A stretch of DNA of 64,000 nt from Helicostylum pulchrum (GCA_025677825.1 JAIXMO010000068.1:1-64000); one strand, 5' to 3'; positions 24,260-36,206 are shown, numbered from the stretch's first letter. Made by a program: numbers and translations. Notes: a model not told the origin generated them from the letters alone.

Positions 24260-25328
24260 ATGCCCGTATTTGAAAACCTATTACAAGTAGTATCTCACTG
24301 CGACACCTTTCCTTACACACTTGACCCTTCTTCCACCGACGAAATCCACCATGCAGTTCCATTTACCCTTGGCCCTTACACCATTGGCAATGTTTTACCC
24401 AGTGTCATTCCGCACTTGATCAACTACAACAAGCAAGAAAACAATTTTCTAATCACTTCTGACCGTATCACCTTCCACAAGCATATTAATACCCCTCAAA
24501 AGAGATCCGATGTTGTAAAGCAACTTATGGACACTTGGCGCGCAAACAACACATTTGACGTACTATCAGGCTGGAGAAACGAACTGTATCCTGTGTACGG
24601 CGATGATTCCCAACCTGACAATATTGCATTTGTAATTGAGCGTGCGTCGGCTGCCCTTTTTGGTATCTCCACTTTTGGTGTGCATTTAAATGCCTACACA
24701 CGAGAAAATGGTCAAATTTTAGTATGGATTGCCAGACGTGCATTGACCAAACCCACTTGGCCTGGCTTATTGGATAACTGCGTAAGGAAAAAAAAAGTAA
24801 TATGATCTAGTACATCACATGTCTTATATAATAATCATTAGGTCGCTGGTGGTATCTCTTATACCTACTCTGTAAAAGATACTATTGTTAAAGAATGCGA
24901 AGAAGAAGCTAGTATTCCATTTGAAGTAGCAAACAAGGTAAAATATACACAAAAAAATAAAATAAAAAAATATTTCAACTAAACAACTCGTAAAAAAAAA
25001 GGCTCGTAGCGTAAACGTTATTTCTTATTTCACTTATTCCTCAGGTGGTCTTCAACCTGAAACCGAATACATTTATGATTTGGAGCTACCTCAAGACTTT
25101 AAACCCAAGCCTCGTGATGGTGAAGTCGATTGCTTTTACCTTTGGCCTTTGGATAAAGTAAAAGAAACCCTTTTAAACAACGAATGGAAACCAAACTGTG
25201 CTTTGGTTATGATTGATTTTATGATTCGTCATTCTTTTGTTACTCCTGATGAAGAATCTGATTTTATTGATATTTCCTATCGTCTACATAGAAGACTTGA
25301 ATTCCCTACTCCTCGCAAAGGGAACTAA
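24260..25328 (+). CDS. Nudix hydrolase with DUF4743 N-terminal domain
   Basis: Exons 24260-24781, 24842-24937 and 25002-25328 join in phase to 314 aa. The N-terminal half (to about residue 130) fits the DUF4743 region placed before Nudix domains in fungal and plant proteins related to yeast YJR142W. The Nudix segment follows: ASAALFGISTFGVHLNAY, then GGISYTYSVKDTIVKECEEEASI, a Nudix box with the KECEEE core but a changed first acidic position. The C-terminal part has FYLWPLDKV and NCALVMIDFMIRHSFVTPDE. Relatives hydrolyse damaged thiamine diphosphate analogues; that activity is inferred from homology as I remember it. Confidence 0.88.
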
Positions 25329-25741
25329 TTCTTATATCGCCGTAAAATTAGATAATAAATAAAAAGATCTAGTATTTAATATTTATTTTTCAAACGAAAA
25401 TATATATTTGAACCTCAACCTCTATTAGACCTACTCATAAAAAAAACGTCTCGGCAGATGAACCATGAGGTGAATAACCTTTTGTTATAAGCTGCTTCAG
25501 TTAAGCTCCCTCTTCTTTGTACTACTTGAAGTTTTATATTTTCCTGGTGCATGGAAAATGTTTAGCCGAAAAGTGATGGTTCATGCATGATTTCTTTACA
25601 CGTTCAACTTGGTTTTATCCACATAAAAAGGAGACTTGCGTGAATCAAATTAGGGCGACACACACATTCGTAAAATAAAAATGATTAACTAACGTATACG
25701 AGTACATGGTAGTATAATTACGCCATGATTAGTAAATAGAT
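25329..25741. other. Intergenic stretch
   Basis: The 3' flank of the Nudix gene. No gene, RNA or structured repeat is seen. Confidence 0.4.
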
Positions 25742-25890
25742 CACATGAGTAAATAAAAGTCACTCCTCTTTATTTTATTATCCTTTTTTATCACTTTTTT
25801 TTTCGCCTTTTTTCACTTTCATTATTTTTTTTCTTGTTTGTACAAACTGATACGCTTCTTCTTAGAAGGTAAGTGAAAGGTAACGGGCCG
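25742..25890 (+). repeat. Degenerate direct repeat, left copy
   Basis: The segment beginning GAGTAAATAAAAGT and ending near TTCTTCTTAGAAGG..AAGTGAAAGGTAAC aligns along its length with 27163-27345, which begins with the same 14 bases and ends with TTCTTCTTAGAG..AAGTGAAAAGTAAC. In the right copy this is the 3' end of an exon and an intron of relic D1, so the left copy is a second, more decayed piece of the same gene type. It brackets C2 and the first part of D1. Confidence 0.6.
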
Positions 25891-26120
25891 TTTTTTAATC
25901 GACCGCGCTAATTGAGCCGTGCATCTTTTTTATTATTGAACGTAGATAGAATTGTGAAACGAAGATCACGTACCCAACCCTTAGGACAAATCCTTATCCT
26001 AAAGTTACGGATCTATTTTGCTGACTTCCCTTATCCGTGTTGTTGTTCTATTAACTACAGGTATAATACACTAAATACTTGAACAGTCGTATTTTCAGCT
26101 AAACATCTTCTCTTGCCCAG

Positions 26121-26326
26121 TACTCTCTGAAGAATAGAACAACCTGGAAAGCAGTATAATGTGGATCGGCTGAGATTCCGTTAGTCCTTTTAGATAAAAG
26201 GAAGATGCTGAAGGTTTTGGGCCTGTTCGCCTATGTTTATGTAAGCGCATTTTCTTATCCAGTATACCCTAACTTGATATTGACTTAACCCTTTTGTTTT
26301 TTCCTTTATGGCAAATAGCATGAAAT
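26121..26326 (+). pseudogene. Partial duplicate of relic gene C1 (copy C2)
   Basis: About 200 bases align with 22866-23069, including the intron (GTAAGCGCATTTTCTTA... to the TAG acceptor) and the exon just after it. By eye roughly nine bases in ten match. The copy carries a stop within the WKAV-CGSAEI segment. Similarity ends soon after the acceptor, where a different relic (D1) begins. It shows that C-family genes occur more than once and were duplicated at DNA level with the intron. Confidence 0.75.
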
Positions 26327-27798
26327 TAGATCGCGAAAACAAAAGGGTTCATGTTATGAGGAATATGTCTGGTGTTTGCTCCTCTTGTAAAAAAAGGGAA
26401 TACGAAGACTTCTCTTCATTTTCCTTTGAGCGTGCTCTCATTAACTCCGATTTCACAGATAAACAAGCACAGAACTTGGTGCCTGTCAATAAAATTGGAG
26501 ATGTTTATCCCCTTCCGCCCCTTCTTGACTTCAGTTGTGGTGTGTACGGAAAATCTGACAGCGGAGTAGAGAAAGCCAAGCTAATTGTTGGTACTAGAAC
26601 GATTAATCTACTAGTTACAGCCTCAGTAGAAATATCTCAAGATCCGACAGTGCATGTAGGGCCTGGAGTAGAATTTGGTAGTAATAAGGGAAGAAGCAAG
26701 TTCTGGCTGTTACCAAAAGTAATAGTGAAGGTTCCTCAGAAAACAAGAAAGAGAGAATCTCGCCGAATTCTTTCAAGATCTTCGTCCGATCTACTGAACA
26801 AGATCGTCTGGTTAAAGAATTTTCTAGCGGTTTATTCTTACCAGATCCAATGATGATCAATGTCTCTCAGTTCAGACAATTGACAACTGGGTTCAATAAA
26901 ATCTGTGCCTATAAACCTTGGCGAAGAAGCTTGAACGGATTCGATACTACCTTGTTAATGCCCGTTACTGTATTTACGCTCTACAGCTTACCAAACAATC
27001 AAGGGTTTGGGTTTTCTTCTTCTTCCTTGGCAGCGTTTTCTTCTCAATTACTTCAATTATTTTCCGCAGCTGTATCAATGAACGATGCTACATTAAGAAA
27101 GGACGAGATAAAGAGCTTGCTTAACGAATCAAGATCTGCTTTAGACAAGAAGAAAAACGTCAAAGAGTAAATAAAAGTGACTCCTTTCTATTTTATCATC
27201 CTTATTTATCACGTCCTTTAAAAAAAGTCTTTTTTCGCCTTTTTTTTTTTTTTTTTTTGGTTTCTTTTTAAACGTGTTTATACTGACTGATACGGTTCTT
27301 CTTAGAGCAATGGTCATCCGTAAAAGCAAGTGAAAAGTAACAGACTAAAGACTTGAAAAGTTATAAACCTTCTGGTCGTTTACAAAAAGGAAAGAGTCAG
27401 AAAGTCAGACAAAACGCGTCAGATTACTATACGTGGTCAAAGACAAAAACTTTGGGTAAGTTGTACCTATTAATTTTTATTCTATTACTAGTTTTATTCA
27501 TGCAATATAGTTAAAAAGTTTATAAAAAAACATCGTTGAGTACAGAGACCATTATCAAGAGTACATAAGAAAACTCAAACAAGAAGAATATTCTATCATA
27601 AGATACGCTAGAAAATCCGAAGGACCAATTGATGGGAATAGAATAAGATTACTCCAACTGATGTGTGAAAGACTAAGGGAAATATCTTTAGTTGAGAAAG
27701 TTTTCGTTTCGGTTTGTTCAAATGCTATTTTACCTATATATGAAAGAGACCAAAGAAGAAGAAGATCTCAAAGGCGACAAAATAAGAACCAAAACTGA
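26327..27798 (+). pseudogene. Relic gene D1 with a serine-recombinase-like YARKS segment
   Basis: Coding blocks in changing frames can be followed. One at about 26332-26730 encodes VCSSCKKREYEDFSSF and LVPVNKIGDVYPLPPLL. One at about 26727-27170 encodes LFLPDPMMINVSQFRQL, then PWRRSLNGFDTTLLMPVTVF, and ends KNVKE-stop. One at about 27540-27798 encodes DHYQEYIRKLKQEEYS, then IIRYARKSEG, a helix RIRLLQLMCERLRE, VEKVFVSVCSN and YERD. IIRYARKS followed by a helix and a KVFVS strand resembles the catalytic N-terminal lobe of small serine recombinases, where the Ser of YxRxS is the nucleophile. Frame changes and stops show decay. The recombinase reading is an inference and needs a profile search. 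Confidence 0.45.
27163..27345 (+). repeat. Degenerate direct repeat, right copy
   Basis: Partner of 25742-25890, about 1.4 kb away in the same orientation. It spans the end of the D1 block at 27170, a pyrimidine-rich stretch with a run of 20 T (27241-27259) and a TAG acceptor-like site at about 27305. Confidence 0.6.
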
Positions 27799-28768
27799 TT
27801 TTCGGAAAAAAGTGACTAAATGAAGCTCAAAAAAAGAAAATTGTCCAATTGAGGGGCATACATGTTATAAGAATAAATAAAATAAAGTATACCTATTTAC
27901 GGGACAAAAGGGGGATTCATTTTTAGATATAAATGGTAGTACGTGATATAGTAGATACCAAACCTTTTATAAGTTTTTATTTTTTACAGACTCATTGTTT
28001 TTTTTTCGTAAACCGACACAATATCAATGCCACTTTGTGCGTATTATGCTTATACCGTGAGTTAATTTGCGCTCTATTGTTACGCAGACTCAGATGTATA
28101 ATAAAGAAGTAACACATCAAGACAACAGAAGTTCCTATTGTTATTCCAAAGACAATCAGCACCTAATATAACCCGAATCTGATGACTTTTATAATTAAAC
28201 AGCTTTTTTGAACTGTACAACAATGGCAGAAGGAAAAATATTTTAATATATGTATTTAGGGTAAATTTATCCCCCTTTTTTTTTAACAATTCCTTAGAAT
28301 TGAGCGTATAGACCGTTTTAGCGTCAGTCCTATACCTTGCTCCTAAGCGCTTCTCAGAGGAGAACCCGTTAAAGAATGATTTTTGGGATACGCGCAACCC
28401 TTGATTTTGGGGGTGTATGCAACGGGTAAAAAAAGACAACCGACTCTGATCAGAAAATGATTATGCATCTCTGACGGGGAGAGGTAAACTAGATGCCATG
28501 AGACCATTAGGCACTCTTTGGGGGGTATTTCGCAGAAAATAACAAATTCATCGTATATAAATATTTTTGGAACTAAACACACGTTTTTACACACACATGT
28601 ATATCCCCACTAGGGATAAGGCTTGGCGCGCATCCCCCATCATCCAAAAAAAAAAAAACCCTTGATTTGCTCACGACGGGGAGGGGGGGGGGGGGGGGGA
28701 CCAAGAACCTTTCCGGTAAATGCCGCTTCAATGCAAAAAAAAAAATATTTACAAAAAAAATAATTTAT
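27799..28768. other. Intergenic stretch with an 18-G run
   Basis: No gene is supported. Near 28682-28699 there is an uninterrupted run of about 18 G, striking in so AT-rich a region and just downstream of the minus-strand hydratase gene. Some minus-strand open frames exist (about 28080-28594) but their composition is not protein-like. Confidence 0.4.
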
Positions 28769-29842
28769 TTAAAGCTTAGAATCAGATGCCTTCTTATAAA
28801 GAGTAGCATACCCATTATTAATAACCACGACATCTCTCTCCTTTACTTTTGCAGCGAAAATAACACCTTGTGTCTTGGGATCTTTACTATCCACCTTCCA
28901 CATGTACACCTCGACGGTCTCACCCGGAAACACAGGAGACGAAAAGCGGCCTTCAATCGACTTGAAACGAGTGGGCTCGTTATCCGCCAGAGCCTTGATG
29001 ATGAGATGCCCACAGGCGCCGTAAGTACAGAGACCGTGAAGAATAGGCTTAGGGAACCCGATCGTAGGGGCTAATTCGGTATCTGCATGAAGCGGGTTGT
29101 AGTCACCGGAAAGACGGTAAATCAGTGCTTGGCTAGCTGTAGACGCAAATGTCTCAACAGCATCGGGGTTACGTTTAGGAGGAGTATAAGAAACTCCCTT
29201 AGGACCTTTAGGACCCTAAATATAGTGCATGTCAATTAATACTTTTTTATAAATGATTTTTCTTCTTCTTCTTTTCTCTTACGTTCCAACCACCGTAACC
29301 ACGAACAAAGGATTTGGAAACCATACTGCAGTACTTTACATTAGATTGTTCATCATAAAGATCAATTTGAGTTTCAATGACCATACCAGAACCTAATAAC
29401 TAATAATGAGCCAAACTTTGAATCTCTTTTTTTTTTTAAAAAAAAAACTCTAACCTTTATCATAAACACCGGTACAAGTCTTTTTAGCAAGGAAAGTACC
29501 ACCGTTTACAGGGAACGGCTTGAACACCTCTAACGACTGTTCGCCATGTACGATTTTATTGGGGTCATAATACGGCATACCGGGAAGCCCACCTTTACCA
29601 TTAGCACGCTCCTTGAAAAGGTTCACGTCAAAGTCGTTACCCTTGAGCAAAAGTGCAAGAGGGTAAGTAGGCAAAGGAGCAAACTCTTTGTCCAGCTCAT
29701 AGAGGTACTTTAATTCATCTTCCTTGACGCCAACACCGAGTGCGTAAAGAAGAAAATCTCGGCGGTTACAAATAACCTTTTCACTTTCGAATTGGTGACC
29801 AACTGCTTTTTCAACGTCGACTTTAAATCCTTCTACTGGCAT
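28769..29842 (-). CDS. Peroxisomal enoyl-CoA hydratase 2 (MaoC-like)
   Basis: Hydrates trans-2-enoyl-CoA to (3R)-hydroxyacyl-CoA in peroxisomal beta-oxidation. Exons 29842-29455, 29392-29283 and 29215-28769 join in phase to 314 aa, matching the stand-alone double hot-dog hydratase 2. The catalytic block YRLSGDYNPLHAD is followed by GFPKPILHGLCTYG. The protein ends in SKL, a classic PTS1 peroxisome signal. The N-terminal hot-dog half carries YALGVGVKEDELKYLYE. In ascomycetes this activity is usually the C-terminal domain of Fox2; a separate gene is common in other eukaryotes. Confidence 0.95.
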
Positions 29843-30058
29843 TTTTTTATATATGTGTGTATAAAGAAGAGGGAAGAAAAAGAAAGGGGACGTTTTTCTT
29901 TTTTTTTTATATAACAGGTTTTTTGATTATTTTTTTTTTGCATTTCTGCTGACGAATAGCTTTTCGCACACAAACTTTCCCCGCTTTGTTAAAAATTATG
30001 TAACTCCAAATGCAAAATAAAAAAAATGCTTTATTGGTGTAACTTTGTATATTTTTTT

Positions 30059-32068
30059 TTACGGCGTCATGCCGTTTGCTGCCAGCAGCTCATCCTCATT
30101 AAAATTTAAAAGAGAGTTTGCTATACGTAACGCTTCCTTTGTAGCCATATCCATTGGTATATTATTATAATCAGCCGAAAGAACCGACATATCTTCTTCA
30201 TCCTCTTCCTCCATTTCATTTTCTTTATCCACCAATTCATACAGTATCATGTAGGGATTCGATCGTAACACATCCTCCAACGGACACTCATCGACTTTTG
30301 AGTCCGAAATTCTATACCAAACATCCTGACACTTCCACACCTCCTTTGCTGCGCCTGCACTGTTACATTTCCCACACATACACTGCTCTGCAAAAATCCT
30401 TCTTTTAAACGCAACGAAATGCCCAAAGCTATGACTTCCATAATGCACAATAATACTCATCAACCTATAATACTTTTCTGTGGTATCTCTTGTAGTAGGA
30501 GTGGAGATGGGTAAATTAGGCTGCGTATGTAACGTGCCATTAGTAGTAAACGCCGAAACATCCAAATACTCTGGAAACAAAATCTGACAAGTGTTTTTAT
30601 AAATCGCTCCCGTATTTAAAAACGCTGATCTCGAAATATGCAGGCATAAAATCTTTGGCGGTTTTGCCAACATGACCTGTTTACTACTAATACACGTAGA
30701 CTTTAATAAACTTAATCTATCCTTATCGTTTTCTTCTTCTATAGTACCCATCTTTAATCTATATTCTATTTCTTTTTGAGTTCTTTCAAGTATTATCGAT
30801 TCAATCACTCGCTCTCGTTTCTTTTTAGAATCCTTGTTACTATTGCTTTTTTTAATCTTTTGCTTAACTTGTTCTAGTTGTACTTTCACCGACTCTAACG
30901 TCGCTTTAAATGAACATCGTCGACAATTAGCGTCCTCCAAGTACTCCATCGAAGTAAATTGTGATAAGCATTCGGCTAAAGTGGTCGTATGCTATATATA
31001 TATAACGGAAATTAATTAATCGATAAACTAAAAAAAAAAAAAATTACCCTGTGATTTTCGGTACTGTACCTTATTTGGAACACTCAATTGAATATTATTA
31101 AACGAGAAATGACGAATAGCGCCTGTGTATCCACACTTCATACACGATAATCGATTCGCCAACAGACCCGTGAAAGGATTCTCAAGAGCGTGATCCACTT
31201 TAGTACTTGACTTTTCTGATCCAATGATGCCACCGCTGCCGTAGCCATTTAACAAGTCCTTTAACCCACCTCCCAACAACTCTGTCTTTGCAATCTGCTG
31301 TCCCTCGTTATCCATAGCACTTGACACCATCTGAAAGAATTCCTGTGCGTCTTGTTGTTCTCTGCTGATAATACGTCGATTGGATGAAAGTGCTGTAACA
31401 ATATCCACAGGTCGAAATGAAGTGCGTCGGTTGAGTGGTTTAGTAAGTGATCGTACTGTTTTCAGCAAGGTTCTGGTGACGGGTAAAGGTACACCAGCGG
31501 CCATATTACTGACGTGTTGCAAATAGCAATGTAAATGAGGTAATGAGGACATGGCCTATACTTGTTTTAAAGAATGAGTTTGTTGTAAGGTCACGATTTT
31601 TTTACTTGATTATTTTTTACCTGTAATACAGAGTTTAAAAAGCAAGAGTTTCCGGTATTGACAAGCCCAGAAACTAACGCAGATTCATCATCGAGTTCAA
31701 TATGACTTGATAAACAAATGACAGCACCCTTTGATGACTTTGCCAATTCACTTTCTACATAAAAAAGGTAAGATGACGAAAAGAAAAAAGTGTGTTTTTT
31801 TTTTACCGTTGAGTTTTTGTAACAGGTTTTCATAGTATTCTTGTGGTCTTATATACATCATGAGTTGCGGTAATCCCAAATAATAAAAAGCTTTATGCAA
31901 AAAAGAAGTGACACAGTTTGGTAGTAGGCCAGAGTCATCATCCATTAGATTTGTCTTTGGAACAAACAATAGCAAGATGGAAACAAGTCCAATAACGGCT
32001 CCAATAAATTGGCTGATTTCATTTATCTCTGTATAAATGAACCGTAACCTTTCCAACGTCAAATACAT
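30059..32068 (-). CDS. Membrane-anchored ubiquitin-specific protease (USP30/Ubp1-like)
   Basis: Four exons, 32068-31807, 31754-31621, 31555-31070 and 30991-30059, join in phase to 604 aa. Residues about 21-37 (FIGAVIGLVSILLLFVP) form an N-terminal membrane segment. The Cys box GLVNTGNSCFLNSVLQ puts the nucleophile near residue 125. REQQDAQEFFQ and a zinc-binding CxxC pair (CMKCGY, later CRRCSF) follow. The His box HYGSHSFGHFVAF puts the general base near 485, and VWYRISDSKVDE completes the fold. A lysine-rich coiled-coil insertion lies between the halves. The anchor before the catalytic domain resembles mitochondrial USP30 and yeast Ubp1; the membrane cannot be told from sequence alone. The third-intron donor was chosen by phase. 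Confidence 0.92.
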
Positions 32069-32849
32069 TTTTATACAGTTAAAAAGGGGGTGGAATAACC
32101 TGCTGCTTGCTGTCTGTCTCTCTTTGTTCGTGACGGCAAAAAAAGTGTGACTTTTTGGTTTTTGTAGCCTTTTTTTTTTACACGTGCAATAAATTTAAAG
32201 GAAAGGGGATTGCGCTGATATCGCCATTGAAAGGTATTTTTTTAGGGGAGATTTTCTTTATTATGTGAGTGATTTTAGCCGGTTTAAATTATACTTATAT
32301 ACGCACAGTGCTGAATTCTCCTTGTTGTTGTTGTTGTTGTTGTTGTGCAAACTAATTAAACTCATATTTATTTAGCAATAAAAAGGGGACCCCCAACAAT
32401 CATATCATTGCAATCAGCCTTAAAATATCTATTTTACACATTTTAGCATAGTTGCTTTTTTTTCTTATTTAATCTCTCTTTTTTTTTTACTTCTTTTTTC
32501 TCTTTCTCTCTCTCTTTTTTAATCCTTTTTCACACATCTTGTATATTTATATATATTCGTATATATATATCTGGTTTTTTATTTATTTAAATAAATCAAG
32601 AAAAAAAGAGAAAAAAAAAGCAGAGTAAACTCTTTGCCACTTTTTTTTTTTTTTTTTTCTTCTTTCTTTTTCCCATCTTTTCTTCTTCTTTTTATCACTT
32701 TCTCTCTCTTTTTTTTATATATAATATGATATTTGAATTAAAAATAATATACTAGTTACATATACAGCACAAATATATAAAAAAAAACTCCTAAATTCAA
32801 CAAAGAACAAAAAAAAAAAAAAAAAAACTACAAAAAAAACACTCCAAAA
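32069..32849. promoter_or_regulatory. Shared upstream region with (TTG)n repeat and pyrimidine-rich leader
   Basis: Lies between the divergent deubiquitinase and copper-fist genes, so it should hold both promoters. A TTG run of about eight units sits near 32321-32346. From about 32455 to 32720 the plus strand is almost entirely C and T, a long polypyrimidine leader before the copper-fist ATG. I see no clear copper-response element (HTHNNGCTGD-type) but did not search exhaustively. Confidence 0.45.
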
Positions 32850-34305
32850 ATGCTTATAAACGGCATTAAATTTGCTTGTAATACATGTGTCAAGGTAATA
32901 CAATTATAATATTTATTTAATATCTATTTTGTAAATTAAAAAAAAAAGTCATGTTGAAATTATATATTTAGGGTCATCGATCTTCCAATTGCAATCATAT
33001 TGAACGACCTTTATTTGAAATACGAAAGAAAGGAAGGCCGGTGACTCAATGTGCCTTTTGTAGAGACTTGAGAAAAACAAGACAAATTCATATCAAATGT
33101 TCCTGTACAGACAAAACCAAAAGTAAATAATATTGCATACAACTTGATAACTATTTTTTTTTTTTTTTTTTTTTTGTTGCTAATAATATATACTAGATAT
33201 TGAAAATACGGCCATTCCATGTTATCAATGCCCAAGTACAAAGATTTTTGAAGAACAGGGTATATCTTATTCCGATTTAATCCAAACTACTAGTATAAAC
33301 AATAAACCAAAAGATGCTGCTATTCAATGTACTTGTCATGAATCAGCCAATAGAATAATACTGCAACAGCAACAGGAACAATATACTTGGCATCAAGATA
33401 ATCCTATTTTACCTGTCAGATCTCGGGGTGGTATGATCATACAAGAAGAATCATTACCTAGACGAACAACAACAACAGTAAACTATTCATCCTCGCCACC
33501 AACTCAAGCAAAGAGACGTAGATCCTCGGGCACTACTACAAAAAGAAGAAGTCATAATGTACAAGAAGATATGCAGTCATTCTTATTCAATAAACAGACC
33601 GAATTAGATGCCGAATCATCTACTAATTCTTGTACAAGTACACCAAACTCTTTTACAAACCCACCTGTAAATTTCAATGATGATCAACAAACCTCTTATG
33701 AAAATAACTTTATGTCCAATAATCCTGATGAATTAACAAACCTATTAAACAATGTATTAAACGAAAGAGAACAACAACAAGGCGAATACAGCTATTCAAA
33801 TAATCAAATGAGTGTAGATATGACAAGATCTCCTACAACAAATTCATTTTCTTCTTCTTCTTCAACTACTGCCTTTCTTTTTCCACCACCGCAGCAACAA
33901 AACATACAGCAGCAACAAACAACAATACAACAACAACCTATGGTATGTGGTAGTTTTACCTCTCATTCAAATTGTTCTCCAGCCATCGATACACAAGGAG
34001 AATCAGTTGTTATTACCATTACGCCACTTTCTACTCTCTTCACATCAGACGAAGAAAGACTATACAAAAATAGTCAAGGTAAACCCGTCACGCGCATTGT
34101 AACATGTTACTGTGGTAATTCCTGTGTTTGTCCTGGATGCTTTGTTCACCCAAACAATTATATCTTGCAACAACAATTAACTATGCAACAATTATTACAA
34201 CAACAACATTCTATGCAACAAAACTCTTCCACTTCTTCTTCTTATAGTTCCGACGATGAAGATCTTCATTTCAACTATACTGCTACTAATTATCCCCTTC
34301 TTTAA
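32850..34305 (+). CDS. Copper-fist transcription factor (Mac1/Cuf1-like)
   Basis: Exons 32850-32894, 32972-33122 and 33197-34305 join in phase to 434 aa. The first 45 or so residues form the copper-fist DNA-binding domain: MLINGIKFACNTC, VKGHRSSNCNH, then the AT-hook-like RKKGRPVTQC and the final cysteines CAFC and CSC. The middle is Q/S/N-rich. Near residues 369-383 is a CxCGxxCxCxxCxxH cluster, the copper-sensing type of motif found in Mac1 and Cuf1 activators. It probably switches copper-uptake genes on when copper is low; the alternative is an Ace1-type detoxification activator, but the single C-terminal cluster favours Mac1/Cuf1. Confidence 0.94.
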
Positions 34306-34752
34306 TTTTTTTTTCTTTTTTTTTGTATATGCCATTTTTACCCACCCCTCTCCTTGTTCTTTCCACCCCTTTTTTTCTTCATAAATGTAAATATTATATA
34401 CACCACAACCCATTATTTGATTTTGCCCAAAAAAAAAACCTATGCACACATAACCCTTATTATTACATGTATAGAGATCCCCCCACCCCTTTTTCTTTTT
34501 TACGAAAAAAATAATTATTTTCATGTCCATTTTTTTTTTTTTTTTTTACATATTAAATAAAAATCATCATTACATACACAATATTTCATTACTACGCATG
34601 ACGTGCTAATGCAAATAACTATAATTGAAGGTACGAACTGGGGACGAAGCACATATTAGTCACGTGTGTAAGATGTCTCTTTTACTATTTATTTTCGCTT
34701 CTCTTTTTTTTTCTTTCTCTTTTTCTTTTTCTTTTCTCTTACAAAATAAAAA
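34306..34752. other. Intergenic stretch, calmodulin promoter side
   Basis: Contains poly-T runs and, at about 34680-34740, a C/T-rich leader directly before the calmodulin ATG. No other gene is seen. Confidence 0.4.
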
Positions 34753-35384
34753 ATGGTAAAGTAATAATAAATACACGTTAAAATATATAAGTTACTAACG
34801 CTATACACGTAGTCTGATCAAATAAACGCTACACAACTCTCTGAATTCAAAGAAACCTTTGCTTTATTCGATAAAGACAACAACGGTTCCATCAATATCA
34901 GTGAACTCGGTGCCGTCATGCAATCATTAGGCTATAACGCTAGTGAACAAGAGTTAAAGGACATGATTTCTGAAGTCGATGCTAACGGTAACGGTACTAT
35001 TGATTTCGAGGAGTTTTTACTATTGATGCCCAAGTAAGTTTTCATAATAAATGACAATGTGTGGGAAAAAAAATAATTAACACCAACCCAAAAAGGATGT
35101 CTGGTGAAGCTGATACAGAAGATGACTTGTTAGATGCTTTCAAAGTGTTTGATAAGGATAACGATGGTTATATCACCCCTGATGAACTTCGTCAAGTCAT
35201 GAAGCAACTTGGTAAGTTCTTCTAGCTACTCTTTTAAAAAAAAAAGTGTATTACCTCGATTTTTAACTTTTTAATAGGTCAAAAATTATCTGAACAAGAA
35301 GTGGATGAAATGATCAAGGAAGCTGATGCTGATAGTGATGGAAAGATTGACTACAAGGAGTTTGGCAAGATGATGGTTAGATAA
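34753..35384 (+). CDS. Calmodulin
   Basis: Ca2+ sensor with four EF-hands. The first exon is only the ATG (34753-34755). It is followed by 34813-35033, 35096-35211 and 35278-35384, all in phase, giving 148 aa, the calmodulin length. EF loops start [24 protein letters not shown] and DADSDGKI, each with the expected acidic and glycine positions. The linker is [14 protein letters not shown] rather than the usual ARKMKDTDSEEEI, so it is somewhat diverged and may be one of two calmodulin paralogues. A pyrimidine-rich leader suggests strong expression. Confidence 0.95.
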
Positions 35385-36009
35385 AAAAACTATTTTACTT
35401 GACAATAAATTTTTTGTACGTCATTACTAAAAAAAAGACGCGTCTCTTTTTCTTGTGTTACTTTTATTTTATCCTTCGGCTCAGTAATCTCGTGCTGCCT
35501 AACACTTTCCCTTTTAGCACTTGACACTAAGCCCCAAAACGTACTTTTTGTGCAACACATTCAAATTATCACAACATTTTTATTTAAGATACTTGTTAAA
35601 AGTGTTCATCACCCTTTACAGGCTTTTTCGTATTTTAATATTGACCATCGTAACGAGCGAAACGCGGAAACTATTTACAAGCATCCTCTTCTCTACTTTA
35701 TAGCTTTCGTGTTCTTTTTTTTCTTTCGTAGCTTTTATAATGTTGTATGCACGTTCTAGCTTCACCTAATATAATTTCTTGTATTTTTGCTGTACGAGCT
35801 GAACATACACTTCAGAAAACCAATAGCAAATTGCCCCCACATCAAAAAGAATATTCTTGATATATTTCATCGATTTAGAAACCTCGCATTTAAACGCCTT
35901 GTTTGAGAAGACTTCAAAGCATGTTCGCCAGGTAAAAACAAAAGTTGCTCGATCGAGTCAGTGGGAAAACTTCGACGGCAGGCCAAACCAGGAGTCTACT
36001 GAAATTTGA
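35385..36009. other. Intergenic stretch
   Basis: The 3' flank of calmodulin. Minus-strand sequence close to 36000 may extend relic C3, but no clear exon can be drawn. Confidence 0.3.
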
Positions 36010-36180
36010 TTCACTTATATCGAGTCGCTTGTGCAGATCACTTTTTTCTTGACCAGCAACAAACATAAGTATTCTTCGACAAACTCTATCTGTTCTTTGT
36101 TACGCCCCATATTTTTATTATCAGAACCAATTACAGCACATTCAACTTCTTTCCAGGGTTTGCTCTTGAATAATCAACGC
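36010..36180 (-). pseudogene. Scrap of relic family C (copy C3)
   Basis: The minus strand encodes KPWKEVECAVIGSDNKNM followed by a helix-like EQIEFVEEYLCLLLV. This parallels MWKAVECGSAEI...FSDKRKML and its following hydrophobic helix in C1 (22890-22985). Only this short stretch is recognisable and stops follow. Membership is a by-eye judgement. Confidence 0.35.
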
Positions 36181-36206
36181 AAAAAAAGGAGATGCTATAA
36201 ATAAGT

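Noticed and set aside
28080..28594. Overlapping minus-strand open frames
   Set aside because: Composition is not protein-like, no motif, and no splice signals; treated as intergenic.
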